The notes under the pieces were generated by a model, which saw nothing but the letters and a program-made list of their open reading frames with translations, searched no databases and had not been told where the DNA came from. The position numbers were made by a program, and so were the translations under genes. Shown one piece after another: positions 34,241-46,190 of a DNA stretch of 64,000 nt. Within the stretch, counting starts at the first letter, position 1. Every line of letters begins with the position of its first letter. This DNA comes from Conus ventricosus. Taxonomy: Eukaryota; Mollusca; Gastropoda; Neogastropoda; Conidae. The stretch lies in the NCBI GenBank assembly GCA_018398815.1, contig CM031604.1:55404135-55468134 (forward strand), written 5' to 3'.

Positions 34241-34934
34241 AATCATTTAGGATGTACACCACTATAAAGACCGGAATAGCTCAGTTGGTAGAGCGCCTGA
34301 CTCGTAATCTTGGTGATCCTGGGGTTGCGGGTTCGAACCTCCGCCGGGGCGTTTCGGTACAGGGGGATTTTTCCCTCGGAGTTAACATTGGTTCTGACTC
34401 CATTTCCCATACAGTCCTTCGAACGAGACTATAAACCGAGGTTCCGTGTGTGAACGCAGGCATAACATCTTGCACACACGTAAAATCCCATCACCAACTT
34501 TCGGAAGAGTAGGCCAGTTTGGCCGTTGGTATGGATGACACGTTACACATAGCATGCACCCTGCGTGAGAAATGGAAAGAATGAAGGAAAATGAGTGATC
34601 GATATCGAACGATACTGAATGGATGACACGGGAAACGACTGAATGAAGCGGCAGCTGGCAGCTCTTCAGTCGGCACTACCCAGGTAGGCAGCCCGTTGTG
34701 TAAACGAGTGTTGATTGTAAAGCGCTTGGACTCTAGCCGAGAATAGGCGCTATATAAGTATTCATTATTATTATCATTATTATTATTATTGAATGCAATA
34801 TAATAACGATAAAGATGATGGTGGTGTGCAATTTTATGGTGCCAATCCTAAGAAGACGGCTTTTAAGGTCTACAAACCTTCAATGCACACGTGCGTAGGG
34901 TCTGCAATCATTTAGGATGTACACCACCATAAAG
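34241..34934. repeat. 29-bp direct repeats flanking the SINE insert
   Basis: 34241-34269 and 34906-34934 match at 28 of 29 positions (core CATTTAGGATGTACACCAC). The interval between them holds the SINE plus about 115 bp of extra 3' sequence. Confidence 0.85.
34270..34790 (+). mobile_element. tRNA-derived SINE
   Basis: The head (34270-34350) is tRNA-like, with an A box TAGCTCAGTTGG (about 34277-34288), an anticodon-arm relic CTGACTCGTAATC recalling tRNA-Thr(CGT), and a perfect B box GGTTCGAACC (34330-34339). These are internal RNA polymerase III promoter elements. An unrelated body follows, then a 3' end reading GTAAAGCGCTTGGA and GGCGCTATATAAGTATTC before an (ATT)n tail, a tail style I associate with marine-invertebrate SINEs. 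No coding capacity. Mobilisation would depend on a partner LINE. Confidence 0.88.
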
Positions 34935-37032
34935 TTATAGCCATAGTTGATGCCGCCTCCTGTCCCTTGTTTACAAACCGTCACACCACCACCACTTCCA
35001 CCCGTCCCCTCGGCTCTCCCCTATTCCCTTCAACATCCCCTTCCATATTTCCATACCCCACCCCACCCCTCCCCTCTCCTTTGTTTCCAAATGATTGCTC
35101 ATCTGGAACTTAATAGCTGTTGGGAGGGGAGGGAGAAGGTCATTGTATACAAAAGAGCATTTGATTTATACAGCATCACCACCACCCTCCTCCGCCTCCC
35201 AGTGCGCGCCATTCCTTTCTGCTTGTCTGTCCGTCAAACTCTTTTTGTCTTTAGGGTTTGAAAACGCTGGCTGGTGGTTTTTGTTATGCCTTTCACCTTA
35301 ATTCTTTGAATTCTGTCACTAGGTGTGCGCGTGCGTACGTGTGTGACCGTTAACTTTGTTTTCCCATTCTGCGGATTCCGTTTTAGTTGCAGAGTCGATC
35401 GTATATTTTTGATCAGTGGATTGCAATTCATCCAGTAGCGACATTTCTTTATTCCGGTCAGTCGACTTTTTCTTCTTTTTTTTTCCCCCTCCTCTTCGTT
35501 GTCTTGCATTCTTCCTCCTCCTTCTTCACCTCCCCCGTCCGCTTCTTTCTCAACTCGTTTTCTTCTCCTCTTTACTTTCTTCTTCCTCTTCTGTTTCTTC
35601 GTCATCATCGTCCTTGCCCTCCTCCATAATCGCTACCTCCTCCTCTTCGTCCGCTTCTTCCTTCTCCTTCCTCCTCCCCCTCCCTGTCTTCCACTTCTGT
35701 TCTTGTCTTGCCCTCCTTTTGAATCTTCTTTTCGTCTCTTCTGTGTCCTTTTGCTTTTTCGTCTTTGACCTCATCTTCTCTGCGAATCTCGTCCATTCCT
35801 GTCCCAAAACACGTCCTGTCACATGTATCTTGTTGCGTGGATCTCTGTGCTCCTCAAATCAATTTCAGCCCACTCTGGCTTCGTCCCGTGAACTGGAACC
35901 AATGCTAGGTGTGGGATCCAGCTTCATCATTCCCTTTTCATGTGGAAAGGCTGCAAACCTGCAGCAGGGCACGAAGGGAATGATACATTGAGTCGGACCT
36001 TGGTGGCCACTCCAGTTTAGTGGAGACTCGCCGTCTCGTTGTAAATCCAGTTCCCCAGTGATGACGATGGTACCTAGAACAAGGCTTTTCTTTCTCTCTC
36101 TGTCTCTCTCTCTCTCTCCTGGTGACTTGGCTATATTACCACGGCCTGGATCAAGTCTAGGAATTCCAGAACTGGTGGGGTGAAAACGTGCAGGTTGTGC
36201 CAAGTTGGTTAAAAAAAATAAAAGAAAGAAAGAAACACGGTCGATTAAAACCCCCGTCTGGCGTTATACGATACGTGTCTTTATTGTGTGGGTTTGTTTC
36301 CTTTTTTTTTTTTCTTTTTTAATGGTATTGGTCTGATCCCTCATTCTGTGATGTTTGCCAGCCGTTCTGTACGCGCCTACAGGACATGGTCTGTCCAATC
36401 TCTCCGTGTTGTGAGCCAGCTGATCCTGTGTTATGACTTATTATTATTATGATTGTTATTGTTGTTCCTTTGATCCTACGGGACAGTATATTATCTTTAT
36501 TATTATTCCCTTACTAGCGAATGTCCTGTGATAATTGTCAATGCCAGGAGGGCGGGGAGGGGAGGATGAAAGGAAGTGGAAGGGCTGGCGGGATGTCTTG
36601 TGTATTTTCATCCCTTCTACAGGAGAGAAAGGGAGGGGGGAAGAGGGGGTTGGCTCCAGCCTCCAGCCTCGGTGCCTCAAAGTGCTGGGGCATCTTTTTC
36701 TCTTTTGTACTGAGAAATTCAGTGACTTGGATCGTGTGATTGCATGTATATGTCGTTTAGTGTAGGGACACCTTCGTCCGTTGCTAGTCTTAATAAGCCG
36801 TCAGAGGTTGTGTGTGTGTGTGTGTGTGGTCACAAGCATGGTGCTGTGACTTTGGTGATAGTGCTTGAATAGCCTTTAGGCCTACATAGTGGTTTGATTG
36901 ACGTGCCGTGGGTTTGTGCGAGTGTACGTGTGTGCGTGCGTGCGTGCGTGCGTGCGAGAGAGAGAGAGAGAGAAATATTCAAGATTGTTATATTTCTGAA
37001 AGGAAACGGCAATGGAATCATAGCACTGAAAT

Positions 37033-37233
37033 AATGATAGCACCAGAGAAGGGAAATATAGCACTTTTAGGCTTGCATTTGTATTAGCGTTTTTACTTTG
37101 CATTTAAAACCATATGGTTAACATAAAGGGGAGAAAATGATAGCACCAGAGAAGGAAAATAACACTTTTATGCTTGCATTTGTATTAGCGTTTTACTTTG
37201 CATTTAGAACAGTATGGTTAAAATCAAGGGGAG
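37033..37233. repeat. 103-bp tandem duplication
   Basis: Units starting AATGATAGCACCAGAGAA at 37033 and 37136, about 93% identical by eye. Confidence 0.9.
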
Positions 37234-38440
37234 TAAAAAGTCCAGGCGAACACCCAATGGGCCAATGGGCCATGTATTTAAACACGGATCTGTGGGCGGG
37301 GTAAGGGGAGATAGGGTAGATGGGGCGCAAGTCTACAATTTTCTTAAGTCTGAAGAGAACAAAAGTCGGCTTCTTGCGTTAACACGAATTCCATTTTCGT
37401 AACCCATTAAAAAAAAATTGTAGAGACTATAGTAACTACCCGCCCCCACTACCACCCTTTCCTCAACAGTTAAAAACAATAAGTAATTCAAAGTTTAAAG
37501 AAATATGAAAGGAAGAAAAAGAAACCCTTAAAAGAAAGGAAAGGAAGAGTCATAATCCCGCTATGTAAACCAAACGTCAAATCAATACACTATGTTACAC
37601 AACGGATACCGATATTTCGGTCAATCTGAGAAGTGTTTATAGAGCATCCAAAGATAGTACTTTATTAAGAGATCAAGCGTGCGAGAAAACAATGTGTTGT
37701 GTTCAGTGTGCACCGTGTTTACTGAAAGGCATTAGGATTTTAAAACATATAGTTTTGAAATATACTAGCCGCTTGCGAGGACGAGATCGAATTCATGTGG
37801 TGTCTCGGCTCGTCTTGGTAGATATTATAGTGCATCCGAGTCTTAGAGTAGATTAAGTAAATAAGAGATCTCTTTTGTATTTGCCCTAACATACATAATC
37901 CGTACCTGTTGTACATCTAGCTTCCTGAGTGTGGACTGTAGCTAAAAATGATTTTGAGATTGAACTAACCGTTGTCCTTTATGCTCTGGTTCAACAGACT
38001 GACCAGATCTTGCGGATTTGTTGTGTAATCCGTCATTATTCATGTATCAGATTAGTTTCTATTGTCGTCAGTGAAGCAACAGTTTCAGTTTTCACATTTC
38101 TCAGTCTGTATTTAGATGTTAGTGTGTTTTTCTGCAGATATACGGTATGCCATTATATCTCGCAGTGCGAAATTCCCGGTTTCCGTCGAACTCGGTAGAC
38201 ATTTTCAGGAATGTGATTGTATGGTCGAGGAACAAGCGTGAACAGCGCTTGTGTCGTTGCCGAAAAACAGGTCCCTCGCGTTGCATTGGGATGTATTATG
38301 GTGTCTATGAATTCGATACATCTTTTGAGGGTCGTCCGCAACTGTCGACGAGGTTTGTGGTACAGAATGTTTTGTGTGCGAAACTGTCCATTCAGTAAAG
38401 CATTAACGATATGACCAAAATAAGGAAAGGCTTGTGATAT

Positions 38441-38442
<2 letters not shown>

Positions 38443-38485
<43 letters not shown>
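38443..38485. repeat. Poly-G tract, 43 bp
   Basis: An uninterrupted G run in the large intron. Confidence 0.95.
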
Positions 38486-38486
<1 letters not shown>

Positions 38487-38809
38487 AGAGAAAAAAAATG
38501 CGTTTTCTTACACGTAGTAATCCACTTTTGATTGGCTTGCTTAAAAATGGAATCGATCTTCGAGCTTAAAAGACACGAGGCTCAGGTACAGATTATATAT
38601 ACCAATATCTGGAAGAGGAAAGTGGTGTATGGAGAGGTACTGCATCTACAATAATTCCAGAATTAAATCTCAGACCTTCCACATGACATTTTTATCTTTA
38701 CTAACAGCTTATGGTCGCGGAAGATGATGGGATATATAAATAATAAATTCGGTTTTTATAAAAGCTGGGGTGGGTGGGGGGGGGGGGGGGAGGATGTTGT
38801 AAGAGTGCC

Positions 38810-38912
38810 GTTGAAGTTACTTAAGCCAATGGAAATGCACAAGCCAACATTACAGTGAATGTCGAAGTTATTTAAGCCAATTGTGGACTGCACAAGCCAA
38901 CATAATTACAGT
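38810..38912. repeat. About 50-bp tandem duplication
   Basis: Two units sharing TTAAGCCAAT and GCACAAGCCAACAT followed by TTACAGT. Confidence 0.85.
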
Positions 38913-39000
38913 ATCTTTTGACAGTTGCGCGTACCATCAATAACGATTGTGACCATCACTTTCACTAAATGTGGCTGTTGTCTTTTGACAATATTGTGCA

Positions 39001-39279
39001 TGACGTCATCTTTAACCAATACGGACGTCATTACAATGTCGCGCACGATGTCATCTTTGGCCAGTACGGACGTTTTGGCCGATGACGTCAAGTCTGACCA
39101 AGACGAGCGTCTTGATGACAATACTGTGGATGACGTCAGCTCTGATGAGTTCAGAATGTCATCTTTCACAACAGTATAGATGTCATTATCTTTGGCCGAT
39201 GCTGACGTCATGCTTGTGATCGATGTCCTCTTTGGTAGTTGAGATTGAGAGTCTTTGATAGCGTTTGTGAATGACGTCA
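39001..39279. promoter_or_regulatory. Cluster of five perfect CRE-like sites (TGACGTCA)
   Basis: The palindrome TGACGTCA, the consensus for CREB/ATF-type bZIP factors, occurs at 39001, 39083, 39131, 39203 and 39272. A half-matched GACGTCA lies at about 39024. Five exact 8-mers in 280 bp is far above chance. Part of the density comes from a degenerate repeat (ATCTTTGGCC next to several sites). An enhancer role in this synaptic gene is inference only. Confidence 0.5.
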
Positions 39280-39520
39280 TCTTTGGCATCGACTTTTGAA
39301 CGTCAACTTTGACAATTGTGGACGACCCCATGTCTGCCACGGGTATAATCATGTTTGGCATTATCTTGTGTTCCGTTGCCTTTTTTTTTTTCTCTAACAG
39401 AACGTTTTCGTTTGTCCATGTTCAGTGTGCGTGTTTGCACGTATGTGTCGTGCTTGCAAGTGTATTTGTGGGTGTGTGGTGCAGACATGTATGTGCGCAT
39501 GCGTGTTTGCAACAGAATGT

Positions 39521-39570
<50 letters not shown>

Positions 39571-40484
39571 CTTGCACGTGATCTGATGTCAGTCCATACA
39601 TTCAACAACTTTGTACATTCCTTTTTTTTTTCTTTTTTTTTTTAATAATGTTGCATATCAACTTTAACGTTTCTTTCAATAGCTTTCGCGTGGTCGATAG
39701 TTAAGTCTTGTTGAACTGCGTTTTAGGGCAATATCACCGTTTTTTTTTTTTTTCCGAAATGTTTTCTTACACTTTTGTGTGTTAAAAAGAATTGGAGGGC
39801 ATCCATAAAAGAACGTTGTTGGTCTGGTTTTCGACTTGGGTTGTTCTTGTTTGCATATGCGTCTCTCTCTCTCTCTCTCTCTCTGCCTCCTCCTAACCCC
39901 CTCTCTGTCTGTACATCATGTTCAACGCGCAGAGAGAGAGAGAGACGCAGGCAAAAGAAAGACAGCGGGAGTAAGAGGCGGATGGGGGCAAGGTAAACAG
40001 GGTGGAGGATATGGGGATGACTGTGATGCCCATTCGGTAGGCCCGCACGAGTTTTGAAGCTGTGATGTGGCGGCGAAGCTGCAAGCGAAGGCTCTCCTTG
40101 TCTTATCCACATTCGGCCCTGCCTACACGAGTTCTGGAAAGAGATGATCACTGTTTTAACTGGAAACCCTTTCAGGAGTACCTATTGTTAGTCCAAATCT
40201 TCAGTGTTTGATGGTGGCGTTTACTGTGACTTTTCTTTCTTTTGGAAAATGTACCGACTTGTCGGGGTTTTTTGTTGTTGTTGTTGTTTGTGTTTAGGTG
40301 ATTTGTTCTGTACCTGAAAAGAGTACGTTAGCACTGAATTCTTTCACAGGGAGAGAGCATGCATAAATGTTGTATATTAATGCGCTAGACCACCATCGAG
40401 CACATGCATGCTTCTGAGAGCAGTCTGTTAAGAACTCTGACAACGTTAACGGAGACAGTTCACTTCAAAGAAATAGACACACCC

Positions 40485-40520
40485 GAAGGTGCGGGTAGGA
40501 CCCAGAGACGCCACCAGACT
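40485..40520 (+). repeat. Dispersed repeat copy 3 (truncated)
   Basis: ACACCCGAAGGTGCGGGTAG and the next 10 bases match the first part of copy 2 at 12640. Confidence 0.55.
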
Positions 40521-42239
40521 TTCTCTGGCTTGGATCACGCATTGACTAGCATTGTTAAGAGACATACGTCCATCTCGGATCACTGAACGTTAAAAGCGTA
40601 TTTCTGTGCTGGCGCAGTGGTAGTAGCGAGTTCCTCACTAAACTTGACAGAACAGCGCAACGGTCGCAAAGTCCTACTTAAATAGACAGACAGCCTGCAG
40701 GCATAAGACTGTTTCACGCTTTTAGAGTTCGTTTTATTCAGGTAAAACGATCACAGCCAGCAAAACGATGCTAATGGTGAGCCAAGGCAACCATCACTGA
40801 AGAAGTGGGGGATAGAAGCAAAATATGCATCGGCTCCGAGGTGGCTTCGTGTGTGTGTGTGTGTGTGCGTGTTATGTGTATGCGCGCGCGCGTGTATGTG
40901 TGTGTGTGTATGTGGGGGTGATCTTGCTCTGCATGTTTGTGCGCGCGTGCGTACCTACGCGTTCTTGCTGTGATGTCAATTTCCACCACAGCTGTGGTGA
41001 CAGTGGGTGCTCCTGGATAGATAGATATCGGTGTATGTCCGGGCTTTGTGTGCGGATTTTGTTGCTAAACCATTTGGCAATAATATTTATGCCACTTCTT
41101 TTCTTCTTTTCTTCACCTTTATGATCGTATGAAGGAAACTTAAGGTGGACTTCTTTTTTTTCTCTTTCTCACTTCATGTTTCAGGTTGAGCCTGTATTTG
41201 TCTTAGAGGACGGGGTCTGTAGAAATACAAAACGACGCGTGTCCATTTCAAGTTCGTGACCTTTTTCAGCCTTTGTTTATTCTATGGTGTTGCTTGACTG
41301 ACTGTAGTTTATTATGTATATATACATATATATCGGTCACTGATTATGCTCAATAACTCAGATTCTGATGCGTGTCAAGGCTCTGACGGGGTCTGGACTG
41401 GGCCACGAAACATGCATGGGATTCTGACAGAGGTGTATAGATGTTTGTTTTTGAACGTATTCCCTTTGTGCAAAAAAAAAAAAAAAAAAGTACCGGGGAT
41501 CTTTTGAAGGACTGTTTTTTTCCTGTTACCTACGGAAAACCGTGTGTGCTATTTTTTTTTTTTTTCCAAGCAGTGTTCCATTTTCTTTTTTGAAACGTTG
41601 TGCCGATATTCTTTAATGACTTGTGGGAAAAAAAAGGTCGTTAAAGGTAAACCTTCAATATGGCTCCGTTCTCTCAAGCGTTGTGATGTCTGTCTTATTT
41701 GTTACTTGGGTTGTTGTTCGTTTCTTTGTTTGTTTTTTGTTTTTCTCTCTCCTCTTTGTTCCTTGCCTGCTGTTAGTGTATCTCATCAGTTCAAGTTGTG
41801 AACAATGACGATTAATTATTATGAATAATCAACAATCCATTAAACCCACGTTCATGGAATCATTTTTGTTTGTTTATGTTGAGGGAATTTTCTCTCTCTC
41901 GCTCTCTCTCGATCAAATGCTCTGATATACGGGGACGGGAATCGACATTCAAAATATATTAATTCAGTAGTTAAATGTATTCGATTTTGGCTAAAACTGA
42001 CACGAGTGGAAGAGTCAAGACTGCCACGCAAATCCGTTAGGATGCTGCTGGGTGACAAAAGAAACTGGGCTTCAAATATCCGTTGTAAGCTGCTTACAAC
42101 TGGGTATAGATTTGTTTGGACAATCAGGTGAAGAAAAAAAAAAATAGATGCTTTTTTTGCTTGATTGTAGGGAAAGATTAATTTCGTGTAGGTGGCATGG
42201 AATGGGATTTTCATATTAAGAATAGTGATAGATTTAGTG

Positions 42240-42603
42240 TATACAGAACGTTTTGTACGGTACCTGATATGAAAACTTATTTGTTACTAAATTCGGACGT
42301 CTGAAAATTGTAATGACTAAGCTCAGACTCGGTGTAACAGACACGGCTCAGCAGTACTACCAATATCGATCCCATGATGACGATTTAATCTGCCCGCTGT
42401 GTAAACACCGTAAAGAGGATGAGTGTTATTTTTGTTTTATGTTGCCCTGCACTAAACAGCTTAAGACAACGATATCATTCCTGCAAAGTTTTACTGATTT
42501 CCAAGCCTGTTTTGACTACGTTTACTTTTGGCATGTAGACGTGGAAGAACCATTAGAAATTGATCAATTTTCTTTTCTTGTACAAAGCATTTCAGTTGCG
42601 TGA
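42240..42603 (+). pseudogene. LINE remnant: C-terminal zinc-knuckle end of a reverse transcriptase polyprotein
   Basis: The open part (42313-42603) reads LRLGVTDTAQQYYQYR, then a Cys/His cluster of the form CPLC followed by ECYFCFMLPC. This arrangement is typical of the end of invertebrate non-LTR retrotransposon ORF2 proteins. Just upstream, in another frame, a VYRTFC-like stretch belongs to the same family. The catalytic domain is absent. Lies in the large intron, same strand as the gene. Confidence 0.7.
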
Positions 42604-42718
42604 GATTGCTACCTCGTAAAATACTATTCTGACTTTATGATTAGTATAGTAAACTTTGTGTGAAATGATTGCTCAATTGCTCCCCTTCATTAGGTGCAAT
42701 GGCTTTAAATGAATTAAA

Positions 42719-42720
<2 letters not shown>

Positions 42721-42755
<35 letters not shown>

Positions 42756-42757
42756 CT
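42721..42757. repeat. (CT)n microsatellite
   Basis: Interrupted (TC)n run near the LINE remnant. Confidence 0.9.
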
Positions 42758-42981
42758 GTATGTGCATCTGTGTGTGTAATCATTTACGACCTGAATTACC
42801 GATTTCTGAATAGCCATTCCATACATATCTACACGCACAATACAGGCAAGCATACGCACACACATATCCATGCACTTAGACATGCGTCCGCTCGCAACAT
42901 AGGCATACACACACATACGCACAGACATGAATGCACGAACTCGCACATGCATATATACATGTGCATTCACAAGTACACAAG

Positions 42982-43032
<51 letters not shown>

Positions 43033-43042
43033 ACCCCCCCCC
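42982..43042. repeat. Poly-C tract, 51 bp plus 9 bp
   Basis: Fifty-one consecutive C (42982-43032), one A, then nine C. The longest homopolymer in the window. Confidence 0.95.
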
Positions 43043-43118
43043 ATACGAAACTCGCGAGCGTGCACAGGCATATATGCACATAAAAAATGCGTCAGCGTGC
43101 ATACTCTCTCTCTCTCCA

Positions 43119-43162
<44 letters not shown>

Positions 43163-43420
43163 CGCGGGCGCGTGCGTACGTGCATCAGTGCGTGCGTGCG
43201 TATGTGTGTGGCAAGCGGAATTAACACTAATGGCGTACTTCACGCAACTCTAAAACATAATCAATGGGCACTCTTTTGCACTTTTGTTGGGCGCGCGACG
43301 GCAACTGGATTATTAGTTACCGCTATGTATCGATAGATCTGCTGTACCACTGCAATTGCGGGTGGAAGACTGCGCAGAAAGAGGTGGGGTAAAGGTGCTG
43401 TGTATGTTTTACTATATTGG

Positions 43421-43850
43421 CGCAAAAAAAACTTATACCAACTGTTGAGCATTAAAATCAAATGTCTATTTCATCAGCGCATAACGTCTACACTAATTAT
43501 TTTGCACTAAAATCACATGTTTATTTCATTAGCGCAAAAAACGTTTACCACTTGTTTACTAAAACGTTTACTAAAACCATACGTTTATATCATTAGCGCA
43601 AAAAGTCTATACTGATTATTGTGCACTAAAATCATGTTTATTTCATTAGCGCCAAAATTTTATATCAATTTTTGTACATTAAAATCAGAGGTTTATTCCA
43701 TTAGCGCAAAAGTTGTATGCTAATTTTTATGCACTAAAATCACAGGTTTATTTCATTAACGCAAAAAATCTCTACTAACTGTTGTGCACTAAAGTCATAG
43801 GTTTATTTCATTCGCGCAAAATTGTTTACTAGCTGTTGTGCACTAAAATG
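43421..43850. repeat. Degenerate minisatellite, about 55-bp unit, about eight copies
   Basis: Each unit carries a GCACTAAAATCA block, a TTTATTTCATTAGCGC block and an A-run. The GCGC/ACGC marks fall near 43421, 43479, 43532, 43597, 43648, 43703, 43758 and 43813, so the spacing is 51-65 bp. Confidence 0.85.
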
Positions 43851-44200
43851 AAGAAGAGCGACTGTACTGATTCTCATGACTTTATCTGCCATTTAATCCA
43901 TATTAAGGATTTGCCAGTGATGATCACTTTGTCCTTGCCAATACTCTCGGTGAACAAAAAGAATCCCAAATATGGACTTGGCACCCCAAAACGTGTCAGT
44001 ACCACAGATAGACAACATTCTAGTGAAGAACCAGATTAGCTCTGGCATCAAGTGGGCTAAAACAAAAACATTTCCAGGGGCTTGACGTTGGTTGTACCAC
44101 GACCTTGTCTTGATGAATCTTAAGGTACATTTGAAGAACAAAACACACTGACTGAAGCCAATTTATTGTCAGATTAACTCATGGTTGTACTGACAAAAAA

Positions 44201-44203
<3 letters not shown>

Positions 44204-44241
<38 letters not shown>
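44204..44241. repeat. (CA)n microsatellite
   Basis: About 19 CA units. Confidence 0.95.
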
Positions 44242-44244
<3 letters not shown>

Positions 44245-44589
44245 CAGCCGTCTGAAATGCAATCTTGGCAAGTTGAAAAATCCTGACATTGCTGAATAAT
44301 TCCAACCGGCCGTAGGAGGATAATTCGCCCCGTCGCTGCTGCTGGAAGAAGACCCCAAAGCTCTTGCAAAACTTCTCAAACTAGGAATATGCTAACGATA
44401 ATAGTAACAATAATAATAATAAAACAAAATCCAGCCATGGATCACAGACAGGATCTTAAGTTTTGCACTAGGAGATGTTTGACAACAGAAGGATCTTTAT
44501 GCTCATCTAGAGCGTTGGCAAGGACCAAGTCAGTATCACTGGAAAAATCCTGCTAAGTATGGATTAAATAGCATATCAATTAAAAGTTA

Positions 44590-45566
44590 CATCATCAGAA
44601 GACTGGGCTGGAGAAACATGGCGCAATAAACAAAAAGGATCAGAGAGGAAATGAAGAACGAGAAGCAGAGCTGGACCGAAGAAAAGTGCCAGGACATTGA
44701 GAAAAAAACTACACAACAACGACATTAGAAAAATCGTTAAGGTTCTAAAAAAAACAAACTTAACCAAACAAAAACAAACTAAAAGTCTCGCATAGGATGA
44801 TGACATCATAAAAAATGTGGACTGATTACTAATTGGAACTCTACAACAAAGCAAAGACGACCCAAGTGTACTTACAATACAGGATTCATTGCATGGGGAC
44901 GAGTTCCCGGTACATCAAGAAGCCGTAGCCGCAATAAATCACTCGAATGTGAAGGCTGCAGGCATGGACAACAATCTACAGAACTCTTAAAACATGGTTG
45001 AGAGGCAGTGTTTGACATCTGCAACTAAACCTGGCCCACTGGACAGTGTCCCACGCCATGGACTCAATCACTAATCGTCACCTTTCCCAAGAAAAGAAAT
45101 CTCCAATATGCCAGAACCACTCCACTATCACTTTGATCACTCATGCCAGCAAACTAATACTCAAACCCATTCTGAATAGATTACAGCCGCGAGCACATAC
45201 CAATATTGTGGAAGCACAGGTTGGGTTTCGTAAAGGCATAAGTACTACTTAACATATCTTTAACCTGTGTACCCATTGGGAAAAGCATCTCCAAGACCAG
45301 AGGGCATTCTGTCATGTTTTCATTGACTTAAAAGGCATTCGACAGTGTCTGGAAGGAGGAGCTAAGAGTCACAGCAAAGAAATTTAACAAGGGACAAAGG
45401 CTTATCAACACCATCCAACGACTATACCCCGAGGCGAACAATACAGGGTTCGCATTGCTATTGGAGAATGGATCCGTACTGTAACTGGAGTTCGCCAGGC
45501 ATGCCTTCCTTCTCCCACACTTTTCAATATTTTCCTGGAACGCATCATGACCAATAGACGTGAATA
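44590..45566 (+). pseudogene. Decayed non-LTR retrotransposon (endonuclease-reverse transcriptase type)
   Basis: Fragments of the reverse transcriptase fall in different frames: HASKLILKPILNRLQPR and VEAQVGFRKGIST (45046-45252), then CHVFIDLK with AFDSVW (about 45312-45350), then LPTLFNIFLERIM-like sequence (about 45510-45550). These are recognised motifs of the finger and palm region. The catalytic YADD segment and everything after it are missing, because the copy stops where a SINE begins at 45571. Many stops and frame changes; inactive. Confidence 0.8.
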
Positions 45567-45570
45567 TCAT

Positions 45571-45830
45571 GTCGTGGCGAAGTGATTAGCGTCGCAGGCT
45601 CCCGGCTGGGAGGTCGTGGGTTCGATTCCCATCAGAACCATGTGGGATCTTTCTGCCCCGACCGGCTCCCACCCAGAGTTGAGTTTGCTATGGATTCAAT
45701 TGAAAAGACTGGGACCCTCAGACAATGAAAACGGAGAACGAGCAATCACTTGTCTCAAGCTGGGCGCAAAATGGACGTACCGGTAATTTGAGGAGACAAG
45801 TGATTGCTCGTTCTTCGTTTCCATTGTCCT
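45571..45830 (+). mobile_element. tRNA-derived SINE with 3' hairpin
   Basis: The A-box-like TGGCGAAGTGATTAGCG (45575-45591) and B box GGTTCGATTCC (45619-45629) lie in a tRNA-like head. The body continues to an inverted repeat: 45721-45756 pairs with 45793-45828 at 34 of 36 positions around a 36-nt spacer. It abuts the LINE remnant directly. Confidence 0.8.
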
Positions 45831-46087
45831 CAATGTTGTTTATCTTGCTTGAAGATCAAAGAGGTTGAAACGCGTCGTGTTTTGTCTTTAATTTTGTTTT
45901 TCTTTTTCGTTCTCAGGTACACTAAGTTTTCTTTTTATGTCCGAAATCTAGTCGTTCAGACATAGTATGCGAGATTTCGTTTCTAATTCACCAGTTAAAA
46001 ACACGGGGTTCCAAAACAACTTTTGTTATAGGTTCCTGGGCACTCCAGTGTATGGACCAATGCCTTAGCCGAATTTCATGAAGAGAT

Positions 46088-46093
<6 letters not shown>

Positions 46094-46149
<56 letters not shown>

Positions 46150-46190
46150 CGAGCGCGCGGCGCGGGGGGGGGGGGGGGGGGGGGGGGGGG
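46094..46190. repeat. (TG)n followed by poly-G
   Basis: (GT)n at 46094-46148, a short GCG-rich link, then 27 G (46164-46190). Confidence 0.95.

Noticed and set aside
35387..35991. Open frames over a CT-rich stretch
   Set aside because: Pyrimidine-rich low-complexity DNA gives Ser/Leu/Phe strings on one strand and Glu/Lys strings on the other; no gene evidence.
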